Assembly: GCA_036924285.1 (NCBI GenBank)
Contig: JAYKYS010000011.1
Coordinates: 6,386,001 to 6,450,000, forward strand
DNA length: 64,000 bases
Direction: 5' to 3'
Origin: Asterella californica
Taxonomy: Eukaryota; Streptophyta; Marchantiopsida; Marchantiales; Aytoniaceae
Part shown: positions 32,976-44,769 of the stretch, piece by piece
Numbering within the stretch: position 1 is the stretch's first letter
How the letters are laid out: every line of letters starts with the position of its first letter
The notes under the pieces: generated by a model
The model's database searches: none
What the model was told of the DNA's origin: nothing
Seen by the model: only the letters and a program-made list of their open reading frames with translations
Position numbers and translations under genes: made by a program

Positions 32976-35900
32976 TCACACTATATCTTCGTCATCTTGA
33001 CTGATGTCGTCGTTAGCAATATCTTCGTCATCCAAATCTTCTCCGTCATCATCCAAGATATCAAACTCTGCTCCGACTTCCTTCATGCTTATCCCTTCAT
33101 CTCGCTTCTTGAAGAGTTTCACACGCTTGCCTGCAATGGGAACCTTGAGCTCTGCCCCATCAAGCTCTCTTAGTGAATATGTGGCATTGTCAAGCACGAC
33201 AAGAACCACATACGGGCTAAACCATCGCTTAGAGAATTTTCTAAGCGCACTGTGTTGGTTGTCCAAGCTACTATCGTAGACCAACACCCAATCTCCTTCT
33301 TTAATCTCCTTCGGCCTTAATCGATGACGCTTATCGAATCTGTCCTTGTTTCTCAAGCGCGCCTCTTTCAGCTTCTCCAATACAATCTCTACATCTTCAG
33401 GTCTTCTCTCTAGTTGACGTATTCGGACAGCAAGAAGATCTTATGTAGACATACCATCCTCCCAAAGTAGAACACTCCAAGTGGGTATGTGCTCCTCAAT
33501 GGACATGATAGGTTTCTGCCCCTGCATCAACTCCGCCGGCATATATCCCGTAACTGAACTATGAGTCGAACCATCAGCCCATAATGCAAACGGAAGAAAT
33601 CTTGGCCATTCTCTTGCCCTCCCCTTGCAAGCTTTCACAATAGCTTTCACAATAGGAGGGTGACCACGTTCACTCTTCGCATTACCCTCCGGATTGTAGG
33701 CTGTGGTGAGAGCTAACTTCACATCACACCTCTTGAAGAACACTTTAGCCTCATCATTGATCAGCTCCCCTCAATCAGCCATGATCTTCCCAACACAACC
33801 ATATCTACAAATCACATCTTCTAACAAGAATTTGCAGACTCCCTCTGTGGATTTTGTCCGTAAGGCTCGCCCTTCCACTTGGTTGGACAAATCCTCACGT
33901 GCCAAAACTAAGTATCGCATCTGCCATATACCAATTGGTATAATAACAAGATCTACTACCCACTTATAATGCATTGCAAGTGGATAAGTAAGATGTAACC
34001 CGTCTTGATGTCGAATTCCTGAATACTCTTGACATGTTTGGCATGTCTCCACAAATTGAACTACATCTCTGTACATGTTACGCCACCAATATCTCTCCTT
34101 CAGCTTTGTAAAGGTGGCATAAATACCTCTATGTCCTGTCCACAAGCTCTCATGAAACTCCTGCATGAGTAACTTCTGCATGTCAACCTTGCACACAACC
34201 CTTTGTGGCATCTTACCACCTTGCTTAGCATGTTTCCACAAATAACCACCTTGTAGCAAGTAGTTATAAGCCTTCCTCCTGATTTGTTTAAAGTGGGCAT
34301 CACTCCATCCTGACTGTCTAGTCAACAGGCTTAGATAGCGTCATATGTCTATCCATTCTCCTTCATATAGCTCCTCCATGAACGGTTTCGAATGCTCACT
34401 CTCACCTCCTTAAGCTCTACAGAAAACAGTAGCACCAACGTCTTCTGTATCTTCTATCATCTCCTCCTCATCCTCATACCTCGCACGAGATAACATATCA
34501 GCTACTGGATTGTTCTTCCCCGCTACGTGTCGGAACTCAGGATTTAAGGACTTGATGTAAGCAATCCAGCGTAGCATAGCAATATCAAGAGTGTTACAAT
34601 TTGTAATCATCCCTAATAGTGATAAACAATCTGTTTCTACTATTAGTGGCGCTCCAATCAAATAGTCCTTTTCAGCTTTCATAGCTGTAACTACTCCTCA
34701 TAACTCTCTCTTCACTTGAGGATAGTTTCTATGTCGCTCACTCAACACCTTTGCTCCAAATCTGACTGCAAACCGATTCTCTTCTTCATCATCCTGTCCT
34801 ACTGTCCATCCAATGACTATCTGACTAGTATCAACAGTAAGTATCACTGGTTTGCTATCCTCATAGCTCACACGACGAAGTACATGTGGAGAAGATAACA
34901 ACTGTTTCAATCTCTGAATCGCCTCAATATGCCTCTCCTCCCATGCAAACCTCTTGTGCTTTCTCAACAGATCATAAAGAGGATCAGCCACATGTGCAAA
35001 ATGTGGAATCCACACATGATAGAAGACACAAGCTCCAAGAAACCTTCTCACCTCTGTTGTTGAACCACAAGTATCCTTCATCCGCCGTATAGCATCCATT
35101 TTATCAAGATCAGGCTTGCGTCCAAACCATCCACATAGGTGCCCCACAATCACAACTTCTCGCACTCCAAATGAAGACTTAGTACCTGATAGTGTCAAGT
35201 GCGTCTCTTCAAGTCGTGATAAGATTTTATCACAATCTGAAATGTGATCAGCAACAAAGTTTCTGCACCCCTTCTGATCCATTGTCTCATCTTTCTCCTC
35301 CTCAACGCATCCCTTAATTGGAATATCATCCAAGAAAGACATGGTCTTCTCAGGAATGAACTCACAGAGAACCTTGTTCATCCCGTTCATCATGTGCGCT
35401 ACCGATTTTGTTGCTCCTTGTGGTAGCGTGCACATTCTGACCAATCTCAACGATGTCCTCATGGTGGTGATATCTCTACTCTGTTCAGCAAGTTGAAACT
35501 GATCGTATCCAGAGTAAAGATCTCTTATAGAGTAAATAGCTCTCCCAGCAAACGCTTCAGCAAACTCTCCGACGATAGATCCTATGCCTGTATTTCTGAT
35601 GGTCACTTGGTTCACAGGTTGCATATCTTGGATGAATCGTAATGCACCACTCTTCTTTGGTACTGTAAACCAACGACTAGAGTATGGTGCAAACGATGGT
35701 TCCAAGATCTTCATCTGCATCTTCTCCTTCAAGAGCTCTATGAGTTTCGGTAGATGCGCTCTAGGTACAAGAATTGGCCTCAAATCCCAAGGAGCATGTG
35801 GAACTGTGAATATGATCATTGGCGTCACAATGCTAGGATCTACACATCCGATTTCTGAGGCTTCAAAAGCAAAAGCTTTCCCGTGCCTAGTTAACATCTC

Positions 35901-36450
35901 CCTAAACCTATTCTCCTCCACATGCAAAAGAAAATCTGCTGAACGAACCTTCAACTCCTTGAGCGTAGCTTCAGTGAACTTATGACCGACCCGGCTAAGA
36001 TCTCTCAAGCTTTTCTCCTTCGAAGATTGTTGGACTCGCTGGTTAGAATCACTAGGTAATGGCTGAGCAACAAGTTTTACCTTCTTGTCTACCGTTTTGT
36101 ACCTAGTATCAACTTTAACTTCAGGATCTACGAATGACTCTATAGCTGTATAGAGCTCCCTAGAGTGTACTTCCACCACATGATCCTCATCTTCTTGCTC
36201 ATGCATAGCAAGCTCATCGAAGAAATCTCCCAATCCTAACTCCAAATAAACACCTTCTATCTTATCATCCTCTTCAAGCACACCAACTCTCTTTAGGTCT
36301 TTTTCAGTTTTTCGCACAACCTTCTGCTCCCACTTCTGCAAGTCAGCAAGAAGTGTATGTGTAGCAAATCCACTCTCAGCAAATCTCACAACTCATGTAC
36401 AAAAAGCACTTTCTTTCTCTAGCGAGAGTACCTTCTCCAGTGTACCACTA
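32976..36450 (-). pseudogene. pol: Element A pol: reverse transcriptase, RNase H, integrase
   Basis: One reading frame runs across this interval, interrupted by in-frame stops: a TGA near 36,392-36,394 and stops at 34,698 (TGA), 34,410 (TAA), 34,341 (TGA), 33,771 (TGA) and 33,441 (TAA). I find no frameshift between 36,389 and 32,976. The RT part (36,389-34,698, 563 codons) has FTVPKKSGALRF and the catalytic FLDD (codons 352-355). RNase H follows (VDTSQIVIGW) and continues after the first stop. The integrase has an H2C2 zinc site (H58, H65, C95, C98 of the segment starting 34,325), catalytic Asp at codon 125, Asp just before the 33,771 stop, and Glu in KSERGH. It ends with a basic core and an Asp-rich tail. 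Four of the five stops within that frame can be reached by C-to-T or G-to-A changes from expected codons. The copy is dead, but mutations are few. Confidence 0.93.
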
Positions 36451-36475
36451 TGTCCTCGCTCTATAGCAGTACTTG

Positions 36476-36925
36476 TCAAAAATCCTTGAACTCCTCCGTG
36501 ACCTTAGGCAAGGAGCCACCCCTCAGATAATCTCTGTTCCGCTCGTGGTTTGCTGATACAGTTAGAAATTGTACCGCTCTCTTGCCATCTTGACTTCTGA
36601 TCCGCGCATAAGCAGATCCATCATCTAAAACCTTGGTCTCCATCCTCACAGTTGTAATGTAAGGTTGATCGAGTATCACCGGGTATGATGTACTATATTG
36701 AACAAAGAAGTTTTGTTCAATAGTGACATCTCCAACCTTCACTTTCACATCAAGACAAGCTCCATAGAGTTCTCCTCGTGTGTTGTTCGCTGTTCTGATC
36801 ATCCAACCATGATCTATATCAACAGACCATCCACCTTGCTTGTAAATGTCCTTAGAGACAATATTGATCTCTGATCCATGATCAATGAGAGCAACCACCG
36901 GATCTGTCATCTCTCCTATCTTCAC
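36476..36925 (-). CDS. pro: Element A aspartic protease
   Basis: The 149-codon frame carries VVALIDHGSEINIVSKDIY (catalytic Asp in an unusual D-H-G-S setting instead of D-T/S-G) and a conserved VILDQPYITTVRMETKV segment, ending in KDF before TGA. It overlaps the gag stop by one base at 36,925, where the first codon is GTG rather than ATG. This implies production by frameshift or readthrough from gag, not independent initiation. Pol resumes in the -1 frame at a run of five T at the end, so either a programmed -1 shift or a lost T separates them. Confidence 0.85.
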   Translation of the reverse strand: MKIGEMTDPVVALIDHGSEINIVSKDIYKQGGWSVDIDHGWMIRTANNTRGELYGACLDVKVKVGDVTIEQNFFVQYSTSYPVILDQPYITTVRMETKVLDDGSAYARIRSQDGKRAVQFLTVSANHERNRDYLRGGSLPKVTEEFKDF

Positions 36926-37767
36926 TAAGGCTTCGGTAGTAGCTCTAGCCCAATGTCCTCTAGTGTAATGACTAGAGATCTGTCATCACTATCATCCTCA
37001 AACCGAACTTTGTGGTTGATGCAGCATTGAGCTAGTTCTAACTCTTCCTCTCTTGATATCCTTGTGTCTAATGCATTAGACACAGCGATTTCTCCTGCCA
37101 ATTGCCTTTTTTGTTTGATGGTGTCAATAATGACATCATGAAACTCCTTCTTGGCAATCCCAAGAACTTCTCGTAAGGTAAACTCGATCTTGGCATTGAG
37201 TACTCTCTCTCCTAGTACTCCTTTCAAATCCGTAGCAGCTTCAATATTAGACTGAAGCTTGTATGAAGGAGATTTACCTTTCTCCTTACCTCTGCTCTTC
37301 TCTGACTTTTCAAGAGTAGAGGATATGACCTTTTCCATAGTCTCCTCTGGTAGAGACATCATCTCCGGTCTGAACTTTTCTCCTCTTGTTTGTCTCTTGA
37401 GAGTTGTTCTCTCTTCGCTAGGGCCTGCTTCATCTCGTTTGCGCTTCTCCTCCATGAGAGCCTTATGTTGACTCTTCGCCAAATAAGCATGAACAGACAT
37501 TGTATCCACGGGATCATCCCATCCAGTAGCACCCCTGATTGCCGTGGCTATTCTGAGCAACTCCTCCCGTGTCATTTTCCCCCTTTTGTTCGTGCTTACC
37601 GCGTGACTCCACATATCAAGAGTATCTTCATGCTTCTTAGAAGCATTTCTTTCTCGTACTACCTCAACTCCATAAGTAGTAGCTTCTACCGACGCAGTAG
37701 CATGCTGAGATAGATACTCCTCCAGTACTTGCTTCATTCCTCCTTTCCTGGAGTTAGAGGTCCCAAC
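36925..37767 (-). pseudogene. gag: Element A gag, 5'-truncated
   Basis: The frame reads 270 codons from ATG 37,737 and is open a few codons further up to the junction. It includes ATGWDDPVDTMSVHAYL, a long basic-acidic middle, and YKLQSNIEAATDLKGVLGE followed by FTLREVLGIAKKEFHDVII. These blocks match element B gag (43.3-42.8 kb) at many positions. It has no CCHC knuckle in the surviving part; in element B the knuckle lies upstream, so the N-terminal half is missing here. The frame stops with TAG at 36,925-36,927, where protease begins. Confidence 0.8.
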
Positions 37768-38128
37768 TTATAGGTTAGCAGTAACCGAACGCATGGGAGA
37801 AGAAGAAAGCCAGGAGCAGCGTCTTCTGAATTTTGTAGAGTTTGAAGAAGACAGAAATGCAGCTTTGGAGAAGACGTATGAGGTACAAGCGCAACGTAAG
37901 GTGAACTACGATGGCAAGCTGAGGAAGGTGACCGTCGTAGATGTGGACTTGGTTCTTCTCTACGACAACCGACATCTTAAGTTCCCCAGGAAACTTCATC
38001 TTCGCTGGATGGGTCCTTACCGCGTCTTGGAGGTCTTCGACAATGGCTCCTTGCAGTTGGAAGAGTTGGACGGTACATTGATGACCACTCGTGTTAAAGG
38101 GTGGCGTGTCAAGAAGTACGGGACGTAA
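37766..38128 (+). pseudogene. Element F integrase C-terminal tail
   Basis: About 118 codons ending GWRVKKYGT and TAA. A coiled segment (NAALEKTYEVQAQRKVNYD) is followed by VLLYDNRHLKFPRKLHLRWM, GPYRVLEVFDNGSLQLEEL and a TRVKGWRVKKY end. This is the GPY/F module of Ty3/gypsy integrases, in the style of plant Athila/Tat elements. The zinc site and DDE core are missing because the element breaks at the element A junction (about 37,741-37,790). The tail confirms that a 3' LTR should follow downstream. Confidence 0.85.
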
Positions 38129-38149
38129 ACAGAAGTGCCGAAAACACTG

Positions 38150-38171
38150 ATGTTTGCGAGGACGCAAACAT
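38150..38171 (+). other. Perfect 9-bp hairpin between integrase stop and LTR
   Basis: ATGTTTGCG, loop AGGA, CGCAAACAT, located 22 bases after the integrase stop and 15 bases before the TGTAATG terminus. It could be an RNA structure or terminator-like signal of element F; its role is unknown. Confidence 0.6.
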
Positions 38172-38186
38172 GTGAGGGTGAGCGTA

Positions 38187-41100
38187 TGTAATGCCCACAA
38201 ATTACAGGATTCACGAATTTTTAAATTTTTAAGATTAATAACTTGTTTGTATAACTGAAGAAGCGTTGTAACTTAAGATTACTGCTTCCTTAGAAGGAAG
38301 ATGATCTTATGAGCTTTTTAATAAGAAGTTGACTTCTTCGGAAGACGACCGTCTTCCGGGAAGCGTCTTCTCAGTTACGTCTTCGGAAGACGGGAAGACG
38401 ACGGAAGACATCCATCTTCCGGAAGACAGCGACCGCGAAGACCTAACCATGAATTTCCAGGTAAAGGAGTAGGTGTACCTACTAGGTAACACCAAGGTGG
38501 TAGGTAGGTCGAGTAAGTCACCTAGGGTCGAAACCTCTAATCTGCGGGGAAGATGCGCAGGAAGCGCATTAGCGCATTCCAACTTCCCGCAGCAAGCACT
38601 TCTTGAGAAGATCAATTTCAGAGGGTGAGCTTCGAGTGAGGAGGTAGCAAGGTGGAATTGAGTGAGGATAGGATCGATTAGATGTCGGAAGCAAGGCGAG
38701 GTCGAATTGCTGAAGCGCAGGAAGCGTATTGAGTGAAGAGCGTTTCCTGTGAACCTCTCGGAAGCTGACATTGGAAGCAGCTGAGTGGAATCGGAGGTGG
38801 ACAACTTAATCGATTGAGGCGTAGACAGGAGCTGACGACGGAAGCCGCTTAGTGGGGTCGCATTGGAGCTGGGACCAGAGCCAGAAGCGCACGGAAGGTC
38901 GAAGATAACTCGGGAAGCAGACAGAAGATTGTAGAGGTTCTTCCCATGTTCTTTTCCCCTCCCATTGCTTCTCGCCTTTGCTTGGTATCCCCCGCGCTTC
39001 CCCGGTTGGTTGCAGGCAGCCTGATCGATTACCCCCCATCCTCATTTTTCCTATTGTGACATTGGTGCGGAAGCGCTATCCAATTTCTGTTAGGCATCTT
39101 CCTACTTCTTCTTGAGTTCAATTCGAGCTTCCCTACCCCTCGTCCTCAAATTGACGATCCCAACTATCAATTTCCCTATCCTACTACCCCTCTACCTCCG
39201 AAACCTTGAACAAAAGACGTTTCGGAAGATTGGAACATCTTCGGAAGACGCTTCTGAAACTTGATTGTCTTCGGAAGACGACTGTACACAATTCGTATCA
39301 AGAGTGGATTTGCTTTGCTTTTGTGTTAAGAGAGGCTTGGTACGAATCCTGAGTGGCTTGATGAGTTGTTTTGTTATTTCGAGAAGTTGGAAGTCGAGGA
39401 CTAGGCCTGTGCCTCGCGGTCTTCCAAGCTTCTCAACTCCACATCTTCCTAGAGAGACTAGAAGACTGAAAGGCTGGCAAAATGAGCGAGAAGACGCGAG
39501 GGTTCATTTTGGGTCTCTTCTGTCCGACCCATAGCAGCCATTCCTTCTTCTTCCCAAACTTAGGAGAGAGTCGTGAGAAGACTTGCTGGCAGAATCTGGA
39601 GAGAATGGTCGAGGGTCATGTCTTCCCATCGAGCAGCAAGCTTCTTCTGAGTGCGTATGAGAGGTGAGAAGTCAGAAGAACAGAGTGCAAATGTCTTGAG
39701 TCTGTTGTGAGGATAGATTACGCGTAGGAAGACGAAGACAAGTGAGACCTGTGAAGGGAAGCCTGACTTCGGGAGGTCTTCCAAGAAAGACATTGAATCA
39801 GAAACTGTCTCGGGTGTCTTCCCAAAGACCACTGTCATCGCAGGAGTCCGCAACCATCTTCCGAACCTGTTATGCACTTTATGTTTCGTGAATCTTGTAT
39901 CCTCGGATAGGAAGTAAGATTTAATGCAAGGTGGGTTGTCTTCTTGGTAATCCATGCAAGGCCTTGCTTAGATAGGATTGTTTAGATATAGCTCGGAAGA
40001 CGAGAGCTATATAGGAAGTATTGTTAGAATCCCGGAAGACGGAGTAGCTGTCTTCTGGAAGACTAGTTTCGTCTTCTGAGAAGTAGAAGTTAGACTGTGG
40101 GCACTTGGGAAGGACTGAGCCTTCAGCTCATAGTAGGTGCTTGTGGCTTAGTGCAACAGATCTTCTAGTATGACGATGTATCCTCGAGGGTTGGTGTTAC
40201 CAGCAGCGGAGTTGACCGAGACCACACCCTTCCTCAAGGAGTTGGGTCTCGATTTCTTCCTATGGGATTGGAACCTCGCAGACCAAGGACTTCTGGAGGA
40301 GGTGTGGGCAGCGTTACCACCTTGCAATCGTGTACCTGCGAGAAGACGGAGTCGCTGGAAGCTAGTCTCCGCACCACGGAGAAGCTCGCAGTCAGATACC
40401 AGACGGAAGCAGCCGCTTCTGCCAAGGAGCTGGTACAGCTTCGGAAGAGCAACCAGGAGTTGCAGGCGCGTGTACAGCAGCGCGATCAAGAGGTCCTCTG
40501 AGTCCGGGAGAAGATCACCGTCTCGCAGAGGAGAAGATGACATGGGCGAAGCAGCAGGAAGCCGCAGAAGCGCGAGCTGCAATTGAGAAGACGCAGCGGG
40601 AAGCAGCGGAGGCTCGTGCATAGGAGATGCTAGCACAGTCGGTGGAAGCGCTTCGGAAGAAGTTTAACTTCACCGCGGGTAGGAAGTTACTTACCTTGGC
40701 TAGAGGATGGGACAGCGAGTCCAAGACAATGTTGGTGGAATGCCGGGAGAGCATGTTCAGGTACTTGGATCGGCAGATAGAGGGAGTGAATACACTCTAT
40801 GATCTTCCCTCGCTCCCGACACCTGCAACTGTATCTTCTCAAGCTCCAGCACCATCGATTGGATCCGGAATGGAGAAGGAGGAGTTCGACCTCGCTGTGC
40901 ACTTGGTAGTGACAGCGTTGGAAGCCGAGAAGACTCCGGAAGACGTCTCGGAAGACAGGAAGACGAGCCGTCTTCCCAGATATTCCGCGTGGAGGAAGCG
41001 ACTTCTCCGGACCCCTATGATGTCGCCATGGTCTCTAGTCTCGCACCAGTACCTCAGAAGATGGAGGAAGCACCACTCGACCCAGCTTCCCAGAAGACGC

Positions 41101-42806
41101 TTCTGTCTTCCGAAGCAGAAGCCGAAGCCGAGAAAGACGTAGCAGCAGCAACAGCAGGGCCAGCGAAGAGCAATGAGGAGGAAGCTACCTCAGTGACACC
41201 CGAGGTAAGCGCAGGGCTTCCCAGCCCATCAGAAGCCGAGCTAGTAGCCCCGATAGGAGCAGATCAGGTAGAGATTGCCATCGAGCAATCAGAGTAGCTA
41301 GTAACCGAAGTTGACAATTCCAGATTTAGTAGGATCAAACATGCTATCTTAAGGATTACAGTTTCAAGTGTAAAATTAGTAGACGGCCATGTGACAGAGT
41401 AGGAAGCGCAAAGACAGGCAAGGAAAACCGTTTGCATGTGGAGAGGCAGTTTTCTCTCCCCGGTGGTGGTTCCTCTGTGTTCTCATGACAGCGACATAAG
41501 TAGGATCGTAGAGTAGGAATTCGGGCTGCCACCATACGCTCATACACATCTTTCAGTGCAGCCAGAGACACATGAGTTGAATAGGTCACCCACACTACAC
41601 CCGATGTTAGAGACATACGAAGAGACTAGGATTATACCAGAGGGGTCTGCACGTTCGTTACCAGCAGTGGTTCGAGTATGTAGACAGAGGTAGTGGACAG
41701 TCTAGGAGCAGGGAACGGCATCCTCGTGCAGTCCTGCTGGTTAGACTAATGTGTCGAGGAGTAGGGACAGACGGTAGAGGGAGTGAGCTTCCCAACACCT
41801 ATGTACCTTCATCTCGGGGAATGGATTGCTGATTTGAGTGCAGAAGCTTAATTCGTGTCTTCTGGGTGGTGGATTTCCTTGAATTCGCTCCCAATTGTGC
41901 ATGGGAAGTGTTCTCCTTGAGTGGCGGTGACTGTCAGCAGGTGTGGCATTGTAGCTTGACTCGTTCAGTATAGCACTTGGGATCTGCGTACGGACGGTCT
42001 TATGGGTAAGGGATCCCAGAAGACAGAGTAGTCAGAGCAGCGAAGTGAAGAAGAAAGAAGCCTTCTTCCCACAGCAGAAGACGACATCCTCAAGAAGAAG
42101 ACGGTGCAACTGTACCCATGTTTGTTGTCTTCCTCCTCAAACTATTACAAGCAAGGATGGCTTGTTAGTCAGGATCCTGACTAGAAGCCTGTCGGAATCT
42201 TAATTTCCTCTTTTCATCTTGTTTTCTCTTGTTTGGATTTTCTCATCTTCCCCATCTTCTTACCTTCTTCTAGTGAGCTTCCGAGGTTTCTATTGAGCTT
42301 CCGTGAAGGTGAATGTCGTTGTAGTGCTGCAGGAAGACTATTTCCGTAGGCTACAGGGGACATACACCCTGTGATTAATCTAACCCGTTGGAACGTGAGT
42401 GCGAGAGTAAGGTGTAACAGCCGTGCAAGTCGACTACTGCGAAGCAGTACCATCTTCTGGAGGTGTGAGAAGACGAGCTGAACCCCCAGAAGACGAGAAT
42501 CGCTTCGGGAAGACGGTACTGAGAAGACCTGAAGAAGCAACCTAGAAGCAGGAAGATCGTCTTCCCGAGCTTCTCTGTGAATAGTTGTGTGATATTTTAG
42601 TTAGTAGTTGTTTATTTAGATCTAGAGTATATTTTGGCGTATCTGGAAGACGCGTGGTTTTGTGAGAAGACGAGATTCCTAGGCAAAACCCGTGTGTTTG
42701 TGTGTTTGAACAGATCTTAGAGCTTAGAGCAGCGTTACTTATGTAAATCCTCTGTGGGAACGATATCTTGTATACTAAATGGACAAAAGGAGTAATCCCC
42801 ATTACA
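38187..42806 (+). mobile_element. Element F terminal unit: candidate 4.6-kb LTR, GAAGAC-rich
   Basis: The unit begins TGTAATGCCC 58 bases after the integrase tail and ends CCCCATTACA exactly where element B gag homology is lost. The outer 7 bases are perfect inverted repeats (TGTAATG/CATTACA), as LTR ends are. By eye I count nearly 50 GAAGAC or GTCTTC words against about 2 expected by chance. A coiled-coil ORF lies inside (40,170-41,297). Alternatives: a shorter LTR followed by an internal region of another copy, or a non-LTR repeat. I found no internal long duplication that would mark two LTRs. A related inverted fragment lies at 1,487-1,769. Confidence 0.6.
40170..41297 (+). pseudogene. Decayed coiled-coil, gag-like ORF inside the element F unit
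   Basis: Several short collinear frames form one broken protein of about 370 residues. It starts at ATG 40,170 (MTMYPRGLVLPAAELTE ... LGLDFFLWDW). It then shifts into a heptad-rich coil (EASLRTTEKLAVRYQTEAAA, VQLRKSNQELQARVQQRD) with a TGA at 40,499. It continues through an Ala/Glu-rich coil with a TAG near 40,621, then EMLAQSVEALRKKFNF ... RYLDRQIEGVN (40,627-40,930). It ends with a Glu/Ala/Pro-rich acidic tail in another frame (to 41,297). I cannot name the family; position and coil content resemble a gag-like or accessory retroelement protein. At least two frame changes and two stops make it nonfunctional. Confidence 0.55.
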
Positions 42807-42829
42807 GCTTTCCACTTGTTCAGACATCA

Positions 42830-44663
42830 CCTGTCTCTTGCGCTTGATGATGTCGATGATCAGTTCGTGAAACTCCCTCTTTGCAATACCAAGAACTTCC
42901 CGAAGAGAAAACTCGATTTGTGCATCCAGTATCCTCTGCTCCAAGATGCTCTTCAGATCAGTAGAAGTTTCAATATCAACTGCCAACTTGTAAGCCGGTC
43001 CCTTCTCTTTCTCTTGGGCAGTAAACCGTCTACCAGCAGTCGTTGGCTCTTGCTGGGATCTCTGCACGTCCTCCATAGGACCTGGTGCAGGTGGAGGAGC
43101 TGCAGAAGTAGACGGGATGTCCTCAAGAAGAGCCGCTCGTCTCTTTGTGACTCTCCGTCTATCCCCAACCTCCTCAGGAACTCCAGTATCAAGTTCAGAG
43201 GCTTCTCGCCGCCTCTTTTCCTCCACAGAAGCATCTTGCCAGTGAACGTGTCTATCTACATCCAGAAATGCTCTGATAGAAGTAGCATCTACAGAATCTC
43301 CCCATCATGTGACCCTACGAATAGACTCGGCTCCTCTCTTCAGTATCTCAGAAGGAACCGGAGCCACACTCTTCTCAACAGTCCTATCTAGCAATGTAGG
43401 ACTAGAAAAGACCTCAATATGCCCAACATATACATCAGAATTTACCAGCGGTGCCATTAACGCAGTTGCTGTTGCAGCAGCAGCAATCTGAGGTAGACTC
43501 CTCATGCCTCCACGCCCAAACTGCGTGCTCAACGGCTCTCCAGTAGAAGAAAGGTGCACCCTACCGTTCTGATAGCGAACCACACCATCTCGCAAAGCAG
43601 CTGTGAGCTCTTGACAGTCTCCTCGGAAATGATCAGGACTGTCACACCAAATACATCTACGAACCGGAGCTCCTCCTGGACGTGCAACAGCAGGCGCTGG
43701 TGGCTGCTCTCTCTGCAATCCAGCTAGCTCTACCTTCAGCTCTCGCATCTGCCGAATTAGGTCTTCAATCTGGTTCTGTTGACCATGGTTCTCTGCAGGT
43801 CTCTGAACATGTGCCCTTTGTGCCGGAGCTGGCACAACTGACATCAAAGGAACTGCAGCTAGGACAACAGGTCTGGGAGCAGGGACCAAAGGCTGCTGTA
43901 CTTGAGGAGCAGCATAAGATGGAGTGACCACTTCTGCAAGCGGACGTCCTCTCACAGCCACTCTTCCTCTCCTCTGCCTTGTCAGTACAGCCACAACATC
44001 CTCAACTCTCCCCCAATCCATAGTAACACCTCCCTCAGCAGATCGATCAGCCAACATAAAACATAACCGATCTACCGTAGCATCATCGGTAGCTTGCAAG
44101 AAAAGCTCTGTTCTCCTGGCATCTAGGGTTATTCGCTCTAGAGTTGAAAGTTGCCGGTATCTCCGATCAAACTCTCTCAGCAACTCACTCAGGCTCATCA
44201 TACGTCCAGGTTGCTGCTCAACCCAGTCTAGAAATGTCCTTCTAGTAACTCTCTCTGAATCCTCCTCAAGAAACTCCTCTCGAAGAGATCGCTCAAAACT
44301 CATCCAGATTTCAAAGTTTCTTCTCTGTACATCCCTAACTTGGTCCCGTAACTCAGGAATAACAACTAACTCAAAACTTGCTATCATCTCAGCATCAGTA
44401 ACCCTAACCAGCTCCATCTCTCCTCTATACTCACGCAGATATCTAGAAAATCTCTACCTTCAAACCTTCCACACCTATTCACTATTGCTTGCAAAGCCTT
44501 GGTGGATTTTAACTCACCCCCTCCAACGATCACGATGCTGTTGGACCAAGGTCGCAAGCGTCTTCAGGATCTCAGCCGTATCCAGACCAGGTATAGAGGT
44601 CGTTGCAGTCACAGGTGCTACAGAAGGTGCTGCAGTAGACGTAGATGCAGCAGCCGTAGAAGT
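42830..44663 (-). pseudogene. gag: Element B gag, main part (broken)
   Basis: After the C insertion the frame reads STAAASTSTAAPSVAPVTAT and LDTAEILKTLATLVQQHRD. Two small frame changes near 44,515 and 44,440 then lead into a 370-codon frame (44,417-43,305). That frame has a gag core (residues about 1-140, FDRRYRQLSTLERITLDARR), a Pro/Ala/Gln-rich middle, and a zinc knuckle CIWCDSPDHFRGDC (C-X2-C-X4-H-X4-C). A TGA at 43,305-43,307 interrupts it, and the frame goes on to KRRAALLEDIPSTSAAPPPA and YKLAVDIETSTDLKSILEQR. Homology to element A gag is lost after KRKRQ near 42,830. Gag would package element RNA; this copy cannot. Confidence 0.85.
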
Positions 44664-44769
44664 TGTCGTGCGCATACACATCGCTACACAACATACATCG
44701 CTGTCAGAGATACACCACACATACACATAACACATGAACGATGTCATACACATACACAAGTGTACCACA
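44664..44769 (-). repeat. 106-bp direct repeat, copy 2
   Basis: TGTGGTACACTTGTGTATG ... GCGCACGACA, nearly identical to 45,172-45,067. It forms the outermost end of element C and contains an ATG that makes a spurious start in front of the resumed element B gag. Confidence 0.9.

Larger units (their letters stand above)
31200..37767 (-). mobile_element. Element A: Ty3/gypsy retrotransposon, 5'-truncated, inactive
   Basis: Order in transcription direction: partial gag (37,767-36,925), protease (36,925-36,476), pol (36,450-32,976), polypurine tract (32,924-32,913), and 3' LTR from 32,912 downward. The gag 5' part, primer site and 5' LTR are missing; the break abuts the plus-strand integrase tail of element F between about 37,741 and 37,790. 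The LTR start TGTCGTG and the gag sequence relate it to element B. The downstream boundary of about 31,200 is a minimum. Confidence 0.85.

Noticed and set aside
36430..36480. Programmed -1 frameshift between element A protease and pol
   Set aside because: The run of five T does not form a standard slippery heptamer, and a single lost T explains the frame change equally well; left undecided.
32976..44417. Elements A and B as one element interrupted by F
   Set aside because: Both contain the same gag C-terminal block (YKL...TDLK...LREVLGIAK) with many amino-acid differences. A simple insertion duplicates only a few bases, so they are two related copies.
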